8,299 nt of DNA from Flavobacteriales bacterium UBA6969 (lineage in GTDB: Bacteria; Bacteroidota; Bacteroidia; Flavobacteriales_D; Sanyastnellaceae). Of this stretch, positions 6,804-8,299 are shown piece after piece. The notes under the pieces were generated by a model. It was not told where the DNA came from, made no database searches, and saw only the letters and a list, made by a program, of their open reading frames with translations. Each line of letters begins with the position of its first letter. Position 1 is the first letter of the stretch. A program made the position numbers and the translations under genes. The stretch covers positions 1 through 8,299 of the forward strand of contig DJYV01000179.1 in NCBI GenBank assembly GCA_002448555.1. Reading direction: 5' to 3'.

Positions 6804-7043
6804 ATGGCATGGGATCAAACACCGGAGCGATGGGTACGGGAATTCAAATTTGATGATTTCCGAGCGGCGATGGCATTTCTTAATCAAGTGGCCGAGGTGG
6901 CCGAGGAGCACGGACACCATCCCGAAATCTTCAACGTTTACGGTAGGGTACGCCTTACGTTGACTACCCACGACGCGGGTAATACGGTGACTGAAAAGGA
7001 TTACCGACTGGCGGCGGCCATCGATGCGTTGCTCGAAGGCTAA
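6804..7043 (+). CDS. 4a-hydroxytetrahydrobiopterin dehydratase (pterin-4a-carbinolamine dehydratase)
   Basis: A 79-residue PCD/DCoH-family enzyme that dehydrates 4a-hydroxytetrahydropterin to the quinonoid dihydropterin, recycling the cofactor of aromatic amino acid hydroxylases. The full family pattern is present: Glu34-x3-His38-His39-Pro40, Tyr46, His56 and Asp66, with His38, His39 and His56 matching the three active-site histidines. TTHDAGNTVTEKD (54-66) is typical. It is shorter than the usual 95-110 residues because the N-terminal segment is missing; an in-frame TAG at 6792-6794 excludes an upstream extension, and short versions are, as I recall, common in Bacteroidota. It probably shares a transcript with the flavoprotein gene before it. 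No hydroxylase gene is in view. It converges with the next gene, with five bases between stop codons. Confidence 0.92.
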   Translation: MAWDQTPERWVREFKFDDFRAAMAFLNQVAEVAEEHGHHPEIFNVYGRVRLTLTTHDAGNTVTEKDYRLAAAIDALLEG

Positions 7044-7057
7044 GGCGTTCAGCCTTC
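7035..7057. terminator. Hairpin containing both convergent stop codons
   Basis: GAAGGCT (7035-7041) and AGCCTTC (7051-7057) form a perfect 7-base-pair stem with a nine-base loop. The stem or loop includes the TAA of the pterin dehydratase gene and the TGA of the convergent membrane-protein gene. No T-run follows on either strand, so it is a poor intrinsic terminator by itself, but its placement suggests a role in ending both transcripts. Confidence 0.4.
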
Positions 7058-7276
7058 CCGGTCCATGTGCACGCGGTACCGCACCGCATCGCCAAAAAAG
7101 GCCAGCCCGGCTATGAACACCACGAGCCCAGCGGTTCCCTCTCCTGCCCAAACCCACCAATCGGCGTCACTCAATCGATGCGCCAAAGCATCTAATGTGA
7201 TGGACAATCCCGCACCAATTAAAGTGCAACCAATGGCCCCGCGGCGAAACCAGAGCTTCCGGTACTTTTTCTCCAT
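7049..7276 (-). CDS. Small two-helix membrane protein, unknown function
   Basis: A 75-residue protein that I do not recognise. A basic N-terminus (MEKKYRKLWFRR) is followed by two hydrophobic segments, about residues 13-31 (GAIGCTLIG...) and 50-68 (GTAGLVVFIAGLAFF), joined by a polar, tryptophan-containing loop, and a charged tail ending MDREG. This predicts an inner-membrane hairpin with both ends in the cytoplasm. ATG 7276 is preferred to an in-frame GTG five codons upstream because it places the basic residues at the start. It is convergent with the pterin dehydratase gene and divergent from the rhodanese gene. The composition is that of a real membrane protein, but without homologue evidence the call rests on this alone. 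Confidence 0.65.
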   Translation of the reverse strand: MEKKYRKLWFRRGAIGCTLIGAGLSITLDALAHRLSDADWWVWAGEGTAGLVVFIAGLAFFGDAVRYRVHMDREG

Positions 7277-7342
7277 AACGCAAGGTAGCACAGCCTAGAG
7301 CTGTCCGCTGGACTCGGAAGCAATCTTGTTAACTTCACACCC

Positions 7343-7657
7343 ATGTTCTTCTCTCCCAAAAGCGACTTATCGCCCCAAGAATTCAAGGCCCAATTGAAAG
7401 CAACGAATGGCACGGTGATCGATTGCCGCACCGCTGGCGAATGTGCTTTGGGAACTTGGCCCGACGCACAACAATTGGACTGGCTCAAAGGTGAAATCCA
7501 CCAAGCGATTGACGGACTGGACAAGTCGGGCACCTACTTCCTGTATTGCAAATCGGGCGGACGATCCGGACAAGCCGCACGCTTCATGAAAGCCCATGGC
7601 TTCACTGATGTGCACAACGTCGGCGGATACAGCGCAATTGCCGATTTAGCCGAATGA
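7343..7657 (+). CDS. Single-domain rhodanese-like sulfurtransferase
   Basis: A 104-residue rhodanese domain, the fold that carries persulfide sulfur on a cysteine and passes it to acceptors such as cyanide, thiols or sulfur-transfer proteins. The active-site loop is CKSGGRS with Cys69 and Arg74, the six-residue loop of true sulfurtransferases, not the longer one of phosphatases. The N-terminal half shows VIDCRTAGE (25-33), equivalent to the common VDVRxxxE motif, then the ALGTWPDAQQL segment in place of GHIPGA. The C-terminus GFTDVHNVGGYSAI is typical. No signal peptide or membrane segment is visible, so it is probably cytoplasmic. It appears to be a single-gene unit, with a strong terminator 20 bases after its stop. 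The acceptor is unknown; the window also holds a thiol-dioxygenase-like gene, but about 5 kb away and on the other strand. Confidence 0.93.
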   Translation: MFFSPKSDLSPQEFKAQLKATNGTVIDCRTAGECALGTWPDAQQLDWLKGEIHQAIDGLDKSGTYFLYCKSGGRSGQAARFMKAHGFTDVHNVGGYSAIADLAE

Positions 7658-7677
7658 ACGGCACAACAGGGCATTAA

Positions 7678-7702
7678 AAAGGGAGGCGCAGGGCCTCCCT
7701 TT
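7678..7702. terminator. Strong bidirectional intrinsic terminator
   Basis: AAAGGGAGGC (7678-7687) and GCCTCCCTTT (7693-7702) form a perfect 10-base-pair GC-rich stem with a five-base loop. A-rich sequence on the left (7676-7680) and T-rich sequence on the right supply U-tracts for transcripts in both directions. It lies between the stop codons of the convergent rhodanese and Ig-like genes and should end both. Confidence 0.88.
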
Positions 7703-7723
7703 CTGTTATCGTAGCGGTATTGC

Positions 7724-8299
7724 TTACTCGACTTCGACGTGGAATCCGGTCTCCGTTTCGTTTCCGGCTCCGTCGGTCGCTTTCATTTCGAAATGGCATT
7801 CGCCCGCGAGGTCGGCCGGGACACTCACGGTCTCATCGAACGCGAATTCCGTTTCACCGGCAGGTGCAAGCCCCACTTCCCAGATGACGGTTTCCGTGGC
7901 TTCATCGATGAATGCCAAGACCGCAGACGCGATGCCATCGCTGTCGCTCACGGTTCCTACCACGTTGATATCTGCGCCGGGTGCCCAGACGGGTTCGCCG
8001 TACCAGTCGTTCGGATCGGTTCCTCCAACAGATGAAAGGGCAAACGCGGGGATGTGATCGTTCTCAACATGCAATTTGGTAATGTAATCTGAAGCTACAT
8101 TTCCCTCTTCGTCGACAATAGATACAACGACATCCCAGATTCCCCTCGCTGTGTTTGGTACATCCGTATGGAAATCCACCTCAGCTTCAGTACCGGTGAG
8201 GGACAGGGTTTCCAGTACTTCCCAATCAGTTCCACTGTTCAAAATGAGGCCATGATCATCCTCGCCGGTCCCTTCCTCGACTTCATGGGCATGGTCCGC
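7724..8299 (-). CDS. Tandem Ig-like / DUF4625-like surface protein (5' end missing)
   Basis: The C-terminal 191 residues of a larger protein; the frame stays open to the right edge, so the true start lies outside. Two related Ig-like beta domains are visible. The first (about 1-80) begins with a His/Asp/Glu-rich stretch (DHAHEVEEG, then GEDDHG) and ends GIWDVVVSIVDEEGN...LHVEN. The second (about 81-191) begins IPAFALSSVGG, contains INVVGTVSDSDGIASAVL, and ends FEMKATDGAGN...FHVEVE. The pattern resembles DUF4625 domains of Bacteroidota lipoproteins, where a His-rich loop precedes the beta sandwich. Composition is acidic, as for exported marine proteins. No type IX sorting tail follows the last domain, so a lipoprotein signal at the missing N-terminus would fit. 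The function is unknown; binding to a metal or to partner surface proteins is speculation. Convergent with the rhodanese gene across a strong terminator. Confidence 0.75.
   Translation of the reverse strand, partial: ADHAHEVEEGTGEDDHGLILNSGTDWEVLETLSLTGTEAEVDFHTDVPNTARGIWDVVVSIVDEEGNVASDYITKLHVENDHIPAFALSSVGGTDPNDWYGEPVWAPGADINVVGTVSDSDGIASAVLAFIDEATETVIWEVGLAPAGETEFAFDETVSVPADLAGECHFEMKATDGAGNETETGFHVEVE

Noticed and set aside
7303..7313. GTCC-GCT-GGAC mini hairpin upstream of the rhodanese gene
   Set aside because: Four-base stem with a three-base loop; expected by chance.
7343..7657. Rhodanese as part of one sulfur pathway with the thiol dioxygenase
   Set aside because: The genes are about 5 kb apart, on opposite strands, and the rhodanese has its own terminator. 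Shared sulfur chemistry alone is not evidence of a shared pathway.

Overview
The window looks like ordinary chromosomal DNA from an aquatic, probably marine, member of the Bacteroidota, most likely Flavobacteriales. The clues are a laminarinase-type GH16 enzyme carrying the Asn-Tyr-Asp / Gly-Glu-Cys-Gly-Gly-Asp cysteine module and the lipocalin-like domain common in marine Bacteroidota, a GapN-like dehydrogenase of the Bacteroidota subtype, a DUF4625-like surface protein, and start codons without clear Shine-Dalgarno sequences. No phage, transposon, CRISPR, tRNA or rRNA is visible. The assignment to a group comes from remembered protein character, not from a search.

Layout. Positions 1-2113 hold a minus-strand pair: a fused cysteine-dioxygenase-like / SAM-methyltransferase protein (698-2113) followed, with a 4-base ATGA overlap, by a lipoprotein-type isoaspartyl peptidase / asparaginase that runs off the left edge. 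A 70-base divergent gap separates these from a secreted GH16 beta-glucanase (2184-3713, plus). This converges on a minus-strand non-phosphorylating glyceraldehyde-3-phosphate dehydrogenase-like gene (3777-5333), with a weak hairpin between them. The 238-base divergent region 5334-5571 carries a perfect CRP-type palindrome and a short tandem repeat. On its other side lies a plus-strand pair, a BaiN/HI0933-family flavoprotein (5572-6774) and a 4a-hydroxytetrahydrobiopterin dehydratase (6804-7043). That pair converges, through a hairpin containing both stop codons, on a small two-helix membrane protein (7049-7276, minus). A single-domain rhodanese (7343-7657, plus) and a strong bidirectional terminator (7678-7702) precede the 3' end of a tandem Ig-like / DUF4625-like gene (7724-8299, minus) that runs off the right edge.

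How the genes relate. The best case for a functional unit is the dioxygenase-methyltransferase / peptidase pair: one polypeptide appears able to oxidise a small thiol at an iron centre and to methylate something, and its translation is coupled to an exported peptidase. I know of no characterised enzyme with this fusion, so it is the main lead. The second lead is the GapN-like enzyme: the glutamate expected in the LELGGK motif is glycine, and a Glu lies two residues further on. The rest is housekeeping, polysaccharide-use and surface genes.
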